A DNA stretch of 64,000 nt from Bradyrhizobium sp. (lineage in GTDB: Bacteria > Pseudomonadota > Alphaproteobacteria > Rhizobiales > Xanthobacteraceae), in assembly GCF_027307225.1 (NCBI RefSeq), contig NZ_DAHUXJ010000030.1, positions 1 through 64,000 on the forward strand, given 5' to 3'. The notes under the pieces were generated by a model. The model was not told the DNA's origin. It saw only the letters and a program-made list of their open reading frames with translations, and made no database searches. The position numbers were made by a program, and so were the translations under genes. Shown here one piece after another: positions 16,775 to 25,844 of this stretch. The stretch's first letter is position 1. Each line of letters opens with the position of its first letter.

Positions 16775-17521
16775 TCAGCCATGGGGAATGCTCTTTGTGG
16801 CTTCGCCAAATCGGAGCACCGCCGGTTCCAAAATGTTAGCGGCGCGCCGATAATCAGCGGGCAGCCCAATGTCGATAAATGCGCCGCCGTGACGGAACCC
16901 ATGCAAGGAAGATTTCCGATCAAGCAGCGCCGGAATAATCTCGCCCTCAAGCGAGACCTCGCCTTTGAAGCGACCAGCGATCGGCTCAAGCACGCCCGGT
17001 GAAATCAAATAGACGCCGCCGTTGGCCCAAACGACGCCTGCACCTGCCGGACCAACGAGCGACGTCAGACGATCGTTGGTGTCGAGGCCCACTCCCATAT
17101 AGCGTTTGGTGTCGTTCGTCCGAAACAATCCGAGCGTCCAATCGGAGCTCCTTGCCTCGTGCAAGCTCCGCAAGTCCGATAGCGGCAGGTCGAAAAACGT
17201 ATCGCCGTTGAGCACCAGAAAAGGTTCGCCAATCCTCAATTGCCCCATCGCCAGAAAAAGTCCGCCGCCTGTTCCCAGTGGCCGGTCTTCCACGGCGTAG
17301 TCGACGGGCACGTCGTCAAAACGATCGCCGATCTCTTCGATCACCTTCCCCGCCATGTAGCCGACGGACAAGACGAACCGATCGACGCCCTGTCCGACCC
17401 AATAAGACATCAAGTATGCGAGAAAAGGACGTCCATTGACGGGCGCAAGTGGCTTGGGCAGGTCGGCGACTTCGGCACGAAGCCGCGTACCTTTTCCGCC
17501 CGCAAGAATGACCGCTTGCAT
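16775..17521 (-). CDS. hddC: D-glycero-D-manno-heptose 1-phosphate guanylyltransferase-like nucleotidyltransferase
   Basis: 248 residues. The nucleotidyltransferase signature LAGGKGTRLR, with LPKPLAPVNGRPFL, is followed by RPLGTGGGLF and VLNGDTFFD, which carries the metal-binding Asp. This is the HddC/RmlA-like family; the close match to HddC and the hddA kinase in the same operon support activation of heptose-1-phosphate with GTP. GmhA and GmhB, also needed for GDP-heptose, are not in the window. It starts 9 bp after the PLP-enzyme gene stop. Confidence 0.82.
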   Translation of the reverse strand: MQAVILAGGKGTRLRAEVADLPKPLAPVNGRPFLAYLMSYWVGQGVDRFVLSVGYMAGKVIEEIGDRFDDVPVDYAVEDRPLGTGGGLFLAMGQLRIGEPFLVLNGDTFFDLPLSDLRSLHEARSSDWTLGLFRTNDTKRYMGVGLDTNDRLTSLVGPAGAGVVWANGGVYLISPGVLEPIAGRFKGEVSLEGEIIPALLDRKSSLHGFRHGGAFIDIGLPADYRRAANILEPAVLRFGEATKSIPHG

Positions 17522-17530
17522 TTTTCGTTC

Positions 17531-18703
17531 TCAATTGACCGCGTTGATAACGTCGCAGATTTCGTCGACTTCTCCGAGACTGAGGTCAGGAAAATTGCCG
17601 ATATAAAAACCGAAGAAGTGGATGTGGTCGACCTCAGGAAAACCCTTGTGATGATCGGGTGGAATCACCGGACGCAGGTATGGCTGGCGAAGTTGATTGC
17701 CTCCGCCCGCGCTGCCTCTGCGAAACTCAATTCCGGCCTTTCGAAGCGCAGCCATCAGTCGTTCGGCATACTCAAAATCCGGCTTACGGATCACCAGATT
17801 GAATGCATAATTGCTCGAGCCCTCGGTCTTGAAGTCCGTGCGAAACTTCTCCGAATTGATGCGCGAAAGGAAGTGCATCAGGTTGTCGGTGCGTCGTCTG
17901 ACATTGGTGTCCAGTCGCCGCAGCTGCCGGCGGCCGAGTATCCCGCCGAGCTCTGTGTTCCGAACGTTGTAGGCGGCATGGGCAAAGATGAAGTCCGGGT
18001 TGAGGTCCGGGTGTCGCTCCACATAGGCGCTCTTGACAGCGGCATCGCTCGACTCCCGCACCATTCCGTGCGACCTGAACATCCGCACGGCTTCATAGAC
18101 GTCACGGTCATTGGTGGAAATCATCCCGCCTTCGATGGTCGTCATATGATGGGCATAGTAGAAGGAAAAGTTCGCGATCCAGCCGAAGGTGCCAAGCTTC
18201 CTGCCGTTGTGGGTGGCTCCGTGAGATTCACAGACATCCTCGATCAGCGGCACGTTGGCAAGCTCGAGTTGCTTCAGAAGATCATCCGTCAGTCCATCGA
18301 ACCCCTGCACATGAGTAATGAAGACGGCCCGCGTCTTATCAGTCAGCGCGGCGACGACCCGGGCGGGATTCATCGCCAAAGTCCTGGGATCGATATCGAC
18401 GAACACGGGCGTGAAGCCGTTTTGCAGGACGGACGCGATATCAGAGACCCACGTCAAGGGAGGCACAATGACTTCACCGCCGTCAGGGTGCCGTATTTTC
18501 AGGATTGCGAGCGTGAGCAAATTGGCCGACGCACCAGAATTGACGAGGACGCTGTACCTGGTTCCAAGCCAATCGCTCCATTCTTGCTCGAAAGCCCTCA
18601 CATTGGGACCGTTGGTGAGGATCGGATCGTCCTGTTTGAGGTACTCGATAAGAGCATCCAGGTCTTCCCGAACGATATTGTTGCGCATCAGAGGAAACTT
18701 CAT
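17531..18703 (-). CDS. PLP-dependent sugar 3-dehydratase of the ColD/E1 type (DegT/DnrJ/EryC1 fold)
   Basis: 390 residues of the DegT/DnrJ/EryC1/StrS fold. The active-site segment reads FSFYYAHHMTTIEGG, with His185 where aminotransferases have the PLP-binding Lys. The same change marks ColD (GDP-4-keto-6-deoxymannose 3-dehydratase) and E1/RfbH, which remove the C3 hydroxyl instead of transaminating. NSGASANLL and LIEDVCESHG are the usual PLP-binding elements. So a 3-deoxy-4-keto sugar nucleotide is the predicted product. ATG 18703 overlaps the transketolase stop by 4 bp (ATGA). Confidence 0.85.
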   Translation of the reverse strand: MKFPLMRNNIVREDLDALIEYLKQDDPILTNGPNVRAFEQEWSDWLGTRYSVLVNSGASANLLTLAILKIRHPDGGEVIVPPLTWVSDIASVLQNGFTPVFVDIDPRTLAMNPARVVAALTDKTRAVFITHVQGFDGLTDDLLKQLELANVPLIEDVCESHGATHNGRKLGTFGWIANFSFYYAHHMTTIEGGMISTNDRDVYEAVRMFRSHGMVRESSDAAVKSAYVERHPDLNPDFIFAHAAYNVRNTELGGILGRRQLRRLDTNVRRRTDNLMHFLSRINSEKFRTDFKTEGSSNYAFNLVIRKPDFEYAERLMAALRKAGIEFRRGSAGGGNQLRQPYLRPVIPPDHHKGFPEVDHIHFFGFYIGNFPDLSLGEVDEICDVINAVN

Positions 18704-19689
18704 CGCCGAGCACCGCTTGCGGCTTTTCCCCTGCCGTTCGACAAGTCGAGCAGACGCTGCGTTATTACGTCCGGCCCTATTCCTACCTGCTCGTGCAACT
18801 CTGCCCTCGTCCCGAGGTCGAAACGATATCCGCCTTCGACACCGATACCGATCAGCTTGACGTCCAGCGCGGTACGCCGAATGAAGTCGCCCAGCAACGC
18901 GTCAACGCCCCCCCGGCCGGCGAACCCCTCTTCCATGCTGACCACTGTTTGATAGCGCATCAACTCGGTTCGTAGCTTCTCGGCAGAGAAACGAGCAAGG
19001 TCGAACAGGTCGATGACGCCGATCTCCAATCCCAGCCGCGATAAACGATCGGCAACGATAAAGGCCGTGTGCAGCATATATCCGGTGGCCACCAGACAGA
19101 TCCCGCTTTCCCGGCGATGGACGTTGAAGCCGTCTTTCAGATTCGGTGCGATGCCATCAGCATAGATTGCGGCCAGAACCTGGGCGTCAAGGCGCAGGTA
19201 TTTGGGGCCCAACACGCCAACGCACTGGTCGAACAGGGCGGCGGCCGCAACATGGTCTGCGGGCGACAGCACCTGAAAATTCGGGAGCGCCCGCATCAGG
19301 GTGATATCTTCATAGCATTGGTGCGTTGGCCCGGACACGACGTAGCTGTATCCCGCTCCCACCCCGATAAGATTGAGATTCATGGGGCGAACGGTCGACA
19401 GCAACGCTAGGCTGACCCGGATTTGCTCGAAACAACGCATGGTGATGAAGGGAGCAATCGCGTAGGCGAACACCGTATAGCCTTCGAGGGCGAGGCCGGC
19501 GGAAACATTGATCAAGTTCTGTTCCGCAATTCCCACATTGACAAACCGCTCGGGGAAATCTGCTCGAATGCGATCGAGAACAGGCGATCCAAAATCGGCC
19601 GATACGAAGAATATCGACTTGTCTGTCGCCATTGCGTCGTGAATCCTGCGCAATAGAGCATCGCGCATCGCAATTGGTTTAGCCGACAT
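18700..19689 (-). CDS. Transketolase C-terminal subunit (split enzyme)
   Basis: 329 residues covering the pyrimidine-binding and C-terminal domains of transketolase. The catalytic Glu is in NVGIAEQNLINVSAG; SGPTHQCYEDI and ALPNFQVLSPADH follow the family pattern. It pairs with the N-terminal subunit encoded just upstream (11-bp overlap), giving a two-gene transketolase as seen for some specialised C2-transfer enzymes. Next to a 3-dehydratase it suggests addition of a two-carbon unit to a keto-sugar nucleotide instead of pentose-phosphate metabolism; that is inference. Confidence 0.85.
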   Translation of the reverse strand: MSAKPIAMRDALLRRIHDAMATDKSIFFVSADFGSPVLDRIRADFPERFVNVGIAEQNLINVSAGLALEGYTVFAYAIAPFITMRCFEQIRVSLALLSTVRPMNLNLIGVGAGYSYVVSGPTHQCYEDITLMRALPNFQVLSPADHVAAAALFDQCVGVLGPKYLRLDAQVLAAIYADGIAPNLKDGFNVHRRESGICLVATGYMLHTAFIVADRLSRLGLEIGVIDLFDLARFSAEKLRTELMRYQTVVSMEEGFAGRGGVDALLGDFIRRTALDVKLIGIGVEGGYRFDLGTRAELHEQVGIGPDVITQRLLDLSNGRGKAASGARR

Positions 19690-20506
19690 CGTCGTTCGCC
19701 TTCAGGAGCGAATCGAGCAAATCCGGCTTTGGCGCAAGTATGTGCGACAATGGCTCGTTTTCTAAGCCCGGCACGCCTCTGCCCTTCAACGTGCGCGCGA
19801 TGAGCGCTTTCGGCTGACCGCCAGCTGTGGTTTTGAGTCGCATGAGCGCGTCCTGAATGGCCGGCGCATCGTGACCGTCGACCTCGCTGCAATTCCATCC
19901 GAATGACTCGAGGCGACCCGCCAAGCCCTGATGCGACACGATCTCATCGGTATATCCGAGCATGCTGATGCCATTGTTGTCGACGATCAGATGCAGGTTA
20001 TCCAGCTTGTGCTGGCACGCGAACATTATGGCCTCCCAGTTTGCGCCCTCGTGCAGCTCGCCATCGCCGCAAACCACGAAGACACTTTGCCCGCTTCGCT
20101 TACGCTTGAGGGCAAGTGCCATGCCCGAGGCGACGCCAAGGCCATGACCGAGAGATCCGTTGACGGTCTCGTAACCGGGAATGATCGGGTCGGGAATACC
20201 GCCGAGGATCCCGCCCGCCTTGCAGACCATCTGCAGTTCCTGCATCGGAAAAAAGCCAAGGTCCGCGAGGATCGGGTACATGCATATCGAACCGTGGCCT
20301 TTGCTGATCACGCATCGATCGCGCTGCTCCCAGCGGGGATCTGTGGGCTTGAATTCGAGAATTCCCCCATAATACAGCGCGACAAAAATCTCGATGGCCG
20401 ATAGCGAAGACGCTATCCTTGTCTCGGGAGCGCGGCGGTGGATGGCCAGCGTCTCCCGCCAGACCCATTTCGCCCTTTCCTGCAGATCGACAGAGTTGCT
20501 GATCAA
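19679..20506 (-). CDS. Transketolase N-terminal (TPP-binding) subunit
   Basis: About 275 residues. The thiamine diphosphate motif runs from GDGELHEGANWEA to LIVDNNG; SKGHGSICMY and GSLGHGLGVASGMALALKRK are also typical. TTG 20506 is proposed as start because AAGGA precedes it and homology begins there; the frame is open to 20644 without an ATG close to the family start. The stop overlaps the C-terminal subunit start by 11 bp, so the two subunits are made together. Confidence 0.82.
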   Translation of the reverse strand: MISNSVDLQERAKWVWRETLAIHRRAPETRIASSLSAIEIFVALYYGGILEFKPTDPRWEQRDRCVISKGHGSICMYPILADLGFFPMQELQMVCKAGGILGGIPDPIIPGYETVNGSLGHGLGVASGMALALKRKRSGQSVFVVCGDGELHEGANWEAIMFACQHKLDNLHLIVDNNGISMLGYTDEIVSHQGLAGRLESFGWNCSEVDGHDAPAIQDALMRLKTTAGGQPKALIARTLKGRGVPGLENEPLSHILAPKPDLLDSLLKANDDVG

Positions 20507-20579
20507 GACAAGTTCCTTGAGCCTCAGCGGTTTCCCTGGTGTGAGCCAAGTGCGTACCCGGCTTTGCTCATATGCATTA

Positions 20580-21575
20580 TCATATACCGTTCGGCTGATA
20601 GAGAACGACCCGGCTGCCGCCGTTCTCGAACTTGAAAGGCACATGGATCAAGCCGTTGAGCCGCTCCCGTATCCTGACATGATCTCGCGGATTTGCGAAC
20701 AGCAGCATGAAACCTCCGCCTCCTGCTCCAAGAAGCTTTCCGCCGATTGCACCGGCATCGCGCGCTGCATTGTAGATTTCATCGATCTCGGGTGTCGTGA
20801 CCATGTTCGACAGCGTGCGCTTGTTTTGCCAGGCTTCGTGCAGCAGTTCGCCGAAGGCCTGGATGGGCACAGATGGATCGGTGAGAATATTCAAGCCTTC
20901 ATCCACAGTTTCCCTGATTCGATCAAGCTGCTGACGCCGCGCGTGAAGATTGTCCAGCTTCGACCTGGCCACCTCGGAAGCGAAACGCGAAAATCCTGTA
21001 AAACATAGCATAAGCTGGGCAGCGAGTTCATCCTTTCGCTCCGTCGGCACGATAACCGGCCGGACGTCGAACGAGCCATCATGGCGAAACTCGACGACAT
21101 TCAGACCGCCATAGGCCGCCAGTATCTGATCCTGCGAACCGACATTTTCCTTGATCAGGTCCTGCTCGATGTGAATTGCGGTTTTGGCCAGATCATCCCG
21201 GTTGGTCATCCGCCCGTGCAGGGCTTGCAATGCATGGACCAGACCGACCGTGAAGGACGAACTTGATCCAAGGCCAGATCGCGCAGGCAGATCGCCGTCG
21301 TGATGGATTTCCAGGCCGTCTTCGATCTTGGCCCATTCAAGCGTCGCCCGCACAGCGGGGTGCTGAATTTCGTCGATGCGCGAAACATTCTCGATCTTGG
21401 AATAGACGATGCGGTGCTTGTGCTCAAAAAACGGCGGGAGCCGGCGGCACGTGATGTAGCAATATTTGTCGAACGTGGTCGCCAGCACGGCGCCTCCGTG
21501 CTCTCGGAACCATCCCGGATAGTCGGTACCGCCTCCGAAAAACGAAACCCGGTACGGCGTCCTTGTAATGATCAC
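20580..21575 (-). CDS. hddA: GHMP kinase, D-glycero-D-manno-heptose 7-phosphate kinase-like
   Basis: 331 residues from GTG 21575 (AGAAG ribosome site; no in-frame ATG at the family start). The N-terminus IITRTPYRVSFFGGGTDYP is diagnostic of HddA-type kinases. The ATP motif is DLPARSGLGSSSSFTVG and the C-terminal glycine motif is GGKLLGAGGGGFMLLF. It phosphorylates heptose-7-phosphate at C1 ahead of HddC. GHMP sugar kinases such as fucokinase share this fold, but pairing with hddC favours heptose. It is 26 bp downstream of the second radical SAM gene. Confidence 0.85.
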   Translation of the reverse strand: MIITRTPYRVSFFGGGTDYPGWFREHGGAVLATTFDKYCYITCRRLPPFFEHKHRIVYSKIENVSRIDEIQHPAVRATLEWAKIEDGLEIHHDGDLPARSGLGSSSSFTVGLVHALQALHGRMTNRDDLAKTAIHIEQDLIKENVGSQDQILAAYGGLNVVEFRHDGSFDVRPVIVPTERKDELAAQLMLCFTGFSRFASEVARSKLDNLHARRQQLDRIRETVDEGLNILTDPSVPIQAFGELLHEAWQNKRTLSNMVTTPEIDEIYNAARDAGAIGGKLLGAGGGGFMLLFANPRDHVRIRERLNGLIHVPFKFENGGSRVVLYQPNGI

Positions 21576-21601
21576 TGCGTTCTTCTCAATATCATTAGGA
21601 A

Positions 21602-23125
21602 CTAATCGCCCAAGAGTTTCCGCTTCAAACGGATCGCCGACATCTGCTCGACATTGCGCCGCTCTGTTGCGCCGAATCTTCGCTCGACAAGCGAGAGATA
21701 CGCCGGATTCCTGAAATAAGTCAGCCAAGCCTCGTCGCGAAATTTAAGAACTTCTGCGGCGGAAAGGTACTTCGTCCTCATCGGCTTGCTTTCGTACGAC
21801 AGGAAAGCGAACGCCTCAAAACTGTCTGGCAACTCCCACCCGTTCTTTAGAGCGGTGTGATAAAGCGGACTACCGGGCAAAGCCTGGCAAGGGTACATGT
21901 TTGCCATCTCAGTGTTGAGCTCCAGCGCAAGATCGAGCGTCTCCTCCATTGTCTGGCGGCTGTCTTCGGGAAAACCGAAAATGTAGTTGCTGATAATGTT
22001 TATGTCGGCGCCACGGATGGTTTCGCAGATATCGCGAATATTGACATCCCAAAACGATCCCTTGGACACTTCCTGCCGAACCGTCTGATTTCCGGCCTCG
22101 ACTCCCAGCGCCAGCCAATTTACGCCGGCCTTTTTGAACTTCTCAAGTGCATCAGCACGCACGGTGTCGATGCGCGAGTAGGTCCACATATTGAAGCCGT
22201 ATTCGGATTGAATGCAGTCGTCGAGAATCGGAAGATAGTATTTTCGATTGAGGAAGAACATTTCATCGCTGATGCGAAGTGTTTTCACACCTAGACTCGC
22301 CAGCTTTCGCATCTGCCTCGCCACCCACTCCGGGCTCCAGAAACGCATGCCGCGCGAATGAGACGCGTTCGTTGCATCATCGTTATCGACGCGATTGACG
22401 ATATTAATCATGCAGAAATTGCAGGCGAACTGACACCCGAGTGATGTGTAGATGGCGGCGAAAGGAGTCCTCTTGTTGTGGTCGAAACCGGCGTGCCAGA
22501 AATGCGCGCGATAGAGATCGAGCGGTCTTTCCTGGTAGGGCAGCAAATCCCAGGCATAGCCAGGTAAATCGATGTCCATACGTGACTGCGGAACGATGCT
22601 TTCGGGAGCGTTCAATATGAGATCGGGTGCAGCGCCATTTGGAATCTTGTAGCCTATGCCCTTGATCGATCGCAGGTCGTCCCCGAGATTGGACCGCAAA
22701 AGATTCTGTAGTGCGTAGACGCCCTCGTTGAGCAGCACGATGTCAACGCAGGGATAGGCTAGCACCTGCTTCGGTAACGCGCTGGTGTGGGAGCCGACGA
22801 AGCAGATCAGCGCTGAGATACCCGCGGCTTTCAACGCACCAGCGAGTTCAATCCCGCCAATCATGCTCGTTGTGCCGGAGTTTGGATTCTGGCCGTACAG
22901 CACCATCACCACGACGCGCGGCTTTGCGTCCTGGACCCGTTTGACGGCCGCCTCCAGCGACAAGCGTTCGGCGTCTGTATCAAGGATTCCTACGCCGAAG
23001 CCTTGGGCGCGACACGACTCGGCGAGCAGCAACGACCAAGTAGGCGGCTCCGTCGCCGCGAACGTCTTGGCTAGATCCTGATAGGCCTTCGCCGACGAAT
23101 CTGGTGTTACGAAGAGCGCGTCCAT
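21602..23125 (-). CDS. B12-binding-domain radical SAM protein
   Basis: 507 residues from ATG 23125, preceded by GGTGGACAGGG; the frame opens further upstream only from a TTG. Residues ~1-190 form a B12-binding-like domain (VVVMVLYGQNPNSG, LICFVGSHTSALP) without a clear DxHxxG. The core has a canonical Fe-S motif TSLGCQFACNFC (CX3CX2C), then LRISDEMFF, LALGVEAGNQTVRQ and SNYIFGFPEDSRQTMEE, typical of this class. Relatives methylate or rearrange unactivated carbons. It is the first of the tight hddA-transketolase-dehydratase gene series, so a sugar-nucleotide or glycolipid substrate is likely. Confidence 0.85.
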   Translation of the reverse strand: MDALFVTPDSSAKAYQDLAKTFAATEPPTWSLLLAESCRAQGFGVGILDTDAERLSLEAAVKRVQDAKPRVVVMVLYGQNPNSGTTSMIGGIELAGALKAAGISALICFVGSHTSALPKQVLAYPCVDIVLLNEGVYALQNLLRSNLGDDLRSIKGIGYKIPNGAAPDLILNAPESIVPQSRMDIDLPGYAWDLLPYQERPLDLYRAHFWHAGFDHNKRTPFAAIYTSLGCQFACNFCMINIVNRVDNDDATNASHSRGMRFWSPEWVARQMRKLASLGVKTLRISDEMFFLNRKYYLPILDDCIQSEYGFNMWTYSRIDTVRADALEKFKKAGVNWLALGVEAGNQTVRQEVSKGSFWDVNIRDICETIRGADINIISNYIFGFPEDSRQTMEETLDLALELNTEMANMYPCQALPGSPLYHTALKNGWELPDSFEAFAFLSYESKPMRTKYLSAAEVLKFRDEAWLTYFRNPAYLSLVERRFGATERRNVEQMSAIRLKRKLLGD

Positions 23126-23272
23126 ACCCTGTCCACCAGACCTATATTTCCTTTCGAGATCGGCCACAACTAATTCTTGCAAACGTATGGACTATTTTCC
23201 GATATATTGCGGGCAGAGTTCGGGTCCGCCAGGGCCTCGGTAGCCATCCATTTGCGCGCCAAAGCGGGCCTC

Positions 23273-24148
23273 TCAACTCAATAGGTGTGAAAACCAATTG
23301 ACGTAGTGCCGCGCGACCATGTAGCCAAACAGATAGGTTCGCCAGGTCGCCGGCAGATCGGAATCACATAAAAAGGCGCGGTAGCAAAGCGACACGATTC
23401 CGAAAAATCGCATTTGGGTCACAACCGGCGCTAGCGGGCGGGAACCCTCACGAGCGATTTTCCGGGAAACGTATTCAAACAGCCGATCAGCCTCCATCCG
23501 CCTTACCGGAGCAAGCGCAATAAAGGTGGCGTCGTCGCCAAACCTTGCCCGCTCGCGGTACGTCGCATCCAGAAGTTCGGGATTTGTCCGGTAATGAACG
23601 TGCTCGAAGACAATGTCCTCGACATAAATCATTCTGGGATAACCGCGACGCTCCAGGCGCCGGAATATGTCCATTAGGTGCACGTCGATAAATGCGCCCT
23701 TATAGATTCCTGGATACGGTTCCGCGAGAACCTCGCAGGTCTTCCGCGAGAGGACAGGAAATGTGCAAACCTTTTCGCCCTTGAAGAGGTCGTTCGGATA
23801 TCCGAGATAGATTCCATCAACGTAGCGCTTGTCCAAGGCTCTGATTTTTTCATCCCATCCTTTGGTTCGGATGATGATGTCATCATTGACGGCAATGGTG
23901 ATTTCGCCGGTGGCGTTCTCGAGACATATCGCGTTGTATGCCCCCATCGTCTGTCGCGGCACAATGATTGTTTTCAGCGCAATCCGGCTCGACGCAATGC
24001 AGTGGCTTGCGGGATCGTCGTCATCGACGCATAAGATTACTTCGATGAGTTCCGGATGGGCACTTTGCGCAGCTACACTTTGAAGAAAGCGCTCGACGAG
24101 TTGCGGCCGGCCGCGCGTTGGCAGAAGCAGCGAGATTCGCTTTTTCAT
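23273..24148 (-). CDS. Glycosyltransferase family 2 (GT-A fold)
   Basis: 291 residues. It begins ISLLLPTRGRPQLVERFLQS, then ILCVDDDDPAS (donor-binding Asp) and TIAVNDDIIIRTKGWDE, the DxD-like metal motif, followed by EDIVFEHVHY as candidate catalytic-base region. A cytoplasmic inverting sugar transferase is expected, adding one residue of the repeat unit. ATG 24148 directly precedes the first strand. Gaps of 147 and 179 bp on either side are larger than elsewhere in the series. Confidence 0.82.
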   Translation of the reverse strand: MKKRISLLLPTRGRPQLVERFLQSVAAQSAHPELIEVILCVDDDDPASHCIASSRIALKTIIVPRQTMGAYNAICLENATGEITIAVNDDIIIRTKGWDEKIRALDKRYVDGIYLGYPNDLFKGEKVCTFPVLSRKTCEVLAEPYPGIYKGAFIDVHLMDIFRRLERRGYPRMIYVEDIVFEHVHYRTNPELLDATYRERARFGDDATFIALAPVRRMEADRLFEYVSRKIAREGSRPLAPVVTQMRFFGIVSLCYRAFLCDSDLPATWRTYLFGYMVARHYVNWFSHLLS

Positions 24149-24270
24149 GGTCTACCGGACATCGAACGGTGCGAGCGGATCTCCAGCTTTCTCAACAACA
24201 TTGTCATTGCGACACCACCCGGAAGGCGAGCAAGTCCCTTGTATACTCTACGAAAAAAGTAGCAACGCCA

Positions 24271-24290
24271 CGCGAGCATTGCAGCTCGCG
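24271..24290 (-). terminator. Small hairpin between wzt and the GT2 gene (possible attenuator)
   Basis: CGCGAGC-ATTGCA-GCTCGCG is a perfect 7-bp stem in the 179-bp gap. On the minus strand a T6 run follows 14 bases later, too far for a standard terminator. It may reduce read-through from the export genes into the downstream genes. Confidence 0.35.
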
Positions 24291-24327
24291 CTCCTAGGAC
24301 GCAGTCTTGGCGAATGTTAGTTCTCCA

Positions 24328-25074
24328 TCATGCACCGATAGTTTCGACGATAAACTTCCGGTAGCATTCGATTGTCGCTGCGATCGGTCCCTGATGGACC
24401 ACCTTACCCTCGTGCAGCCAGATGCCCTCGGCACACAGCTCCTGCAAACTGATCAAATCATGCGAAACCACGATCAACGTGCCACCCTGTGCCTGATAGT
24501 CGGCAAAATAGGTCGCGCATTTGGCCTGGAAGCTGGCGTCGCCAACCGCAAGAACCTCGTCGATAAGCATCACGTCGCGGTGTGCATGCGCAAGCACCGA
24601 GAAAGCCAGCCGGGCGGACATACCGGACGAATAGGTGCGCAACGGCAGATCAATCGCGGATTCGAGCTCGGAAAAGTCGACGATAGAATCGAATTTTTGC
24701 CGGATTTCGGCAAGGCGCAGACCGAGGATCGAGCCGTTCAGGTAGATATTCTCCCGCCCGGTGAGGTCCGGGTGGCAACCAGCCCCAAGCGCGAGCATAC
24801 CGCCGATATTTCCTTTGCGCCTGATTTCACCTCGGTCCTGCTCGATCGTACCGAGTATCAGGCTCAACAGCGTGCTCTTGCCTGTTCCGTTATGGCCGAC
24901 GACGCCGAGCGACCGCCCCGCCTCGATCGTGAAGCTGACGTCTTGCAAAGCCCAGTTTCGTGCAAAGCGTCCGCGCTCTGCCGACACCCGCCTCCCGACC
25001 AAGCGCTCCTTGATTCCGAGCCTGGCGTGATTGTGGTAGGTCTTCCACACGCCATTAACATCGATCACAGGCAT
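24328..25074 (-). CDS. wzt: Polysaccharide export ABC transporter, ATP-binding subunit (Wzt/KpsT family)
   Basis: 248 residues. Walker A is GHNGTGKST, the signature is YSSGMSARLAF, Walker B is VMLIDEVLAVGD and the H-loop is VVSHDL. GNIGGMLALGAGCHPDLTGRENIY is the loop typical of KpsT/Wzt. It lacks the C-terminal carbohydrate-binding domain of long Wzt proteins, so no chain-end selection is expected. Its ATG shares one base with the permease stop (TGATG), showing coupling. It powers export of the completed lipid-linked glycan across the inner membrane. Confidence 0.9.
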   Translation of the reverse strand: MPVIDVNGVWKTYHNHARLGIKERLVGRRVSAERGRFARNWALQDVSFTIEAGRSLGVVGHNGTGKSTLLSLILGTIEQDRGEIRRKGNIGGMLALGAGCHPDLTGRENIYLNGSILGLRLAEIRQKFDSIVDFSELESAIDLPLRTYSSGMSARLAFSVLAHAHRDVMLIDEVLAVGDASFQAKCATYFADYQAQGGTLIVVSHDLISLQELCAEGIWLHEGKVVHQGPIAATIECYRKFIVETIGA

Positions 25075-25844
25075 CAAATCAACTCCGCAATGCGCCCTGC
25101 CAAACGGCGATAGACCCATGCGGCGACGAGCGAGAATGCCAAGATCCAGCCAATCACGCTGGCGATGTGCCCCAGTGGAAGAACATCGCCGGCAAATACG
25201 ATGCGCCAGCTATCGATGAGCCAATAAGCTGGATTGAGTTTGAAGTAGGCCCGGTATTCCACCGGCACCATACTCAAGGGGTAGACCATCGGTGTTACAA
25301 AGAAGAAGACCGAGAACATGATTCCGACAAGATACTGGATATCCCGCACATAGACGTTGAGTACCGCGCCGATCACGGTAATCGGGAATACGAAAAATGC
25401 TTGCAGCACCAGCATCATGGGAAGTTGCCAAAGCAGCGGGACGGCGTGAATCTGCTCACTACTAAGCGCGATGAAGACGAATACCACCGGAATGGCTAGC
25501 ACGAAATGCGCCATTTCCTGCAGCACGTTGCTGCAGGGCAAGATCAATTTCGGCAATTTGACATGGCGGACTAGCGAGAGATTGTTGGTGAAGCTGCCCG
25601 TTCCCTGGATCGCAGCCTGGCTCAACCAAGCCCAGGGAAACATACCGGTGAGTATGAAGACAGTATAGTTCTCCATCTGAACACGCATGATGAACTTGAA
25701 GGCAACCCAATACACGAATGCGAACGCGAAGGGATTCGCGATCGCCCAGAGATAGCCGAGTACACTGCGCTTGTAGCGAACCTTGAGCTCCTTGAGCACC
25801 AACAGATAGAGCAACTCGGCGGTCTGAAGATTGCGTCCTATCAA
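25074..25844 (-). CDS. wzm: Polysaccharide export ABC transporter, permease (Wzm/KpsM family)
   Basis: 256 residues with six predicted membrane segments and the ABC-2 pattern RYKRSVLGYLWAIANPFAF near the N-terminus, then MFPWAWLSQAAIQGTGSFTN and a C-terminal NPAYWLIDSWR motif. It forms the channel with the adjacent Wzt. Its start overlaps the previous gene's stop by 4 bp (ATGA). Presence of Wzm/Wzt means the glycan is completed in the cytoplasm, not by a Wzy/Wzx route. Confidence 0.9.
   Translation of the reverse strand: MIGRNLQTAELLYLLVLKELKVRYKRSVLGYLWAIANPFAFAFVYWVAFKFIMRVQMENYTVFILTGMFPWAWLSQAAIQGTGSFTNNLSLVRHVKLPKLILPCSNVLQEMAHFVLAIPVVFVFIALSSEQIHAVPLLWQLPMMLVLQAFFVFPITVIGAVLNVYVRDIQYLVGIMFSVFFFVTPMVYPLSMVPVEYRAYFKLNPAYWLIDSWRIVFAGDVLPLGHIASVIGWILAFSLVAAWVYRRLAGRIAELI

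Noticed and set aside
17240..18952. 570-codon open frame on the plus strand
   Set aside because: Antisense to hddC and the PLP dehydratase, which have clear motifs; the plus-strand translation has none.
16775..21575. Complete GDP-D-glycero-D-manno-heptose pathway
   Set aside because: hddA and hddC are present but gmhA and gmhB are not in the window.
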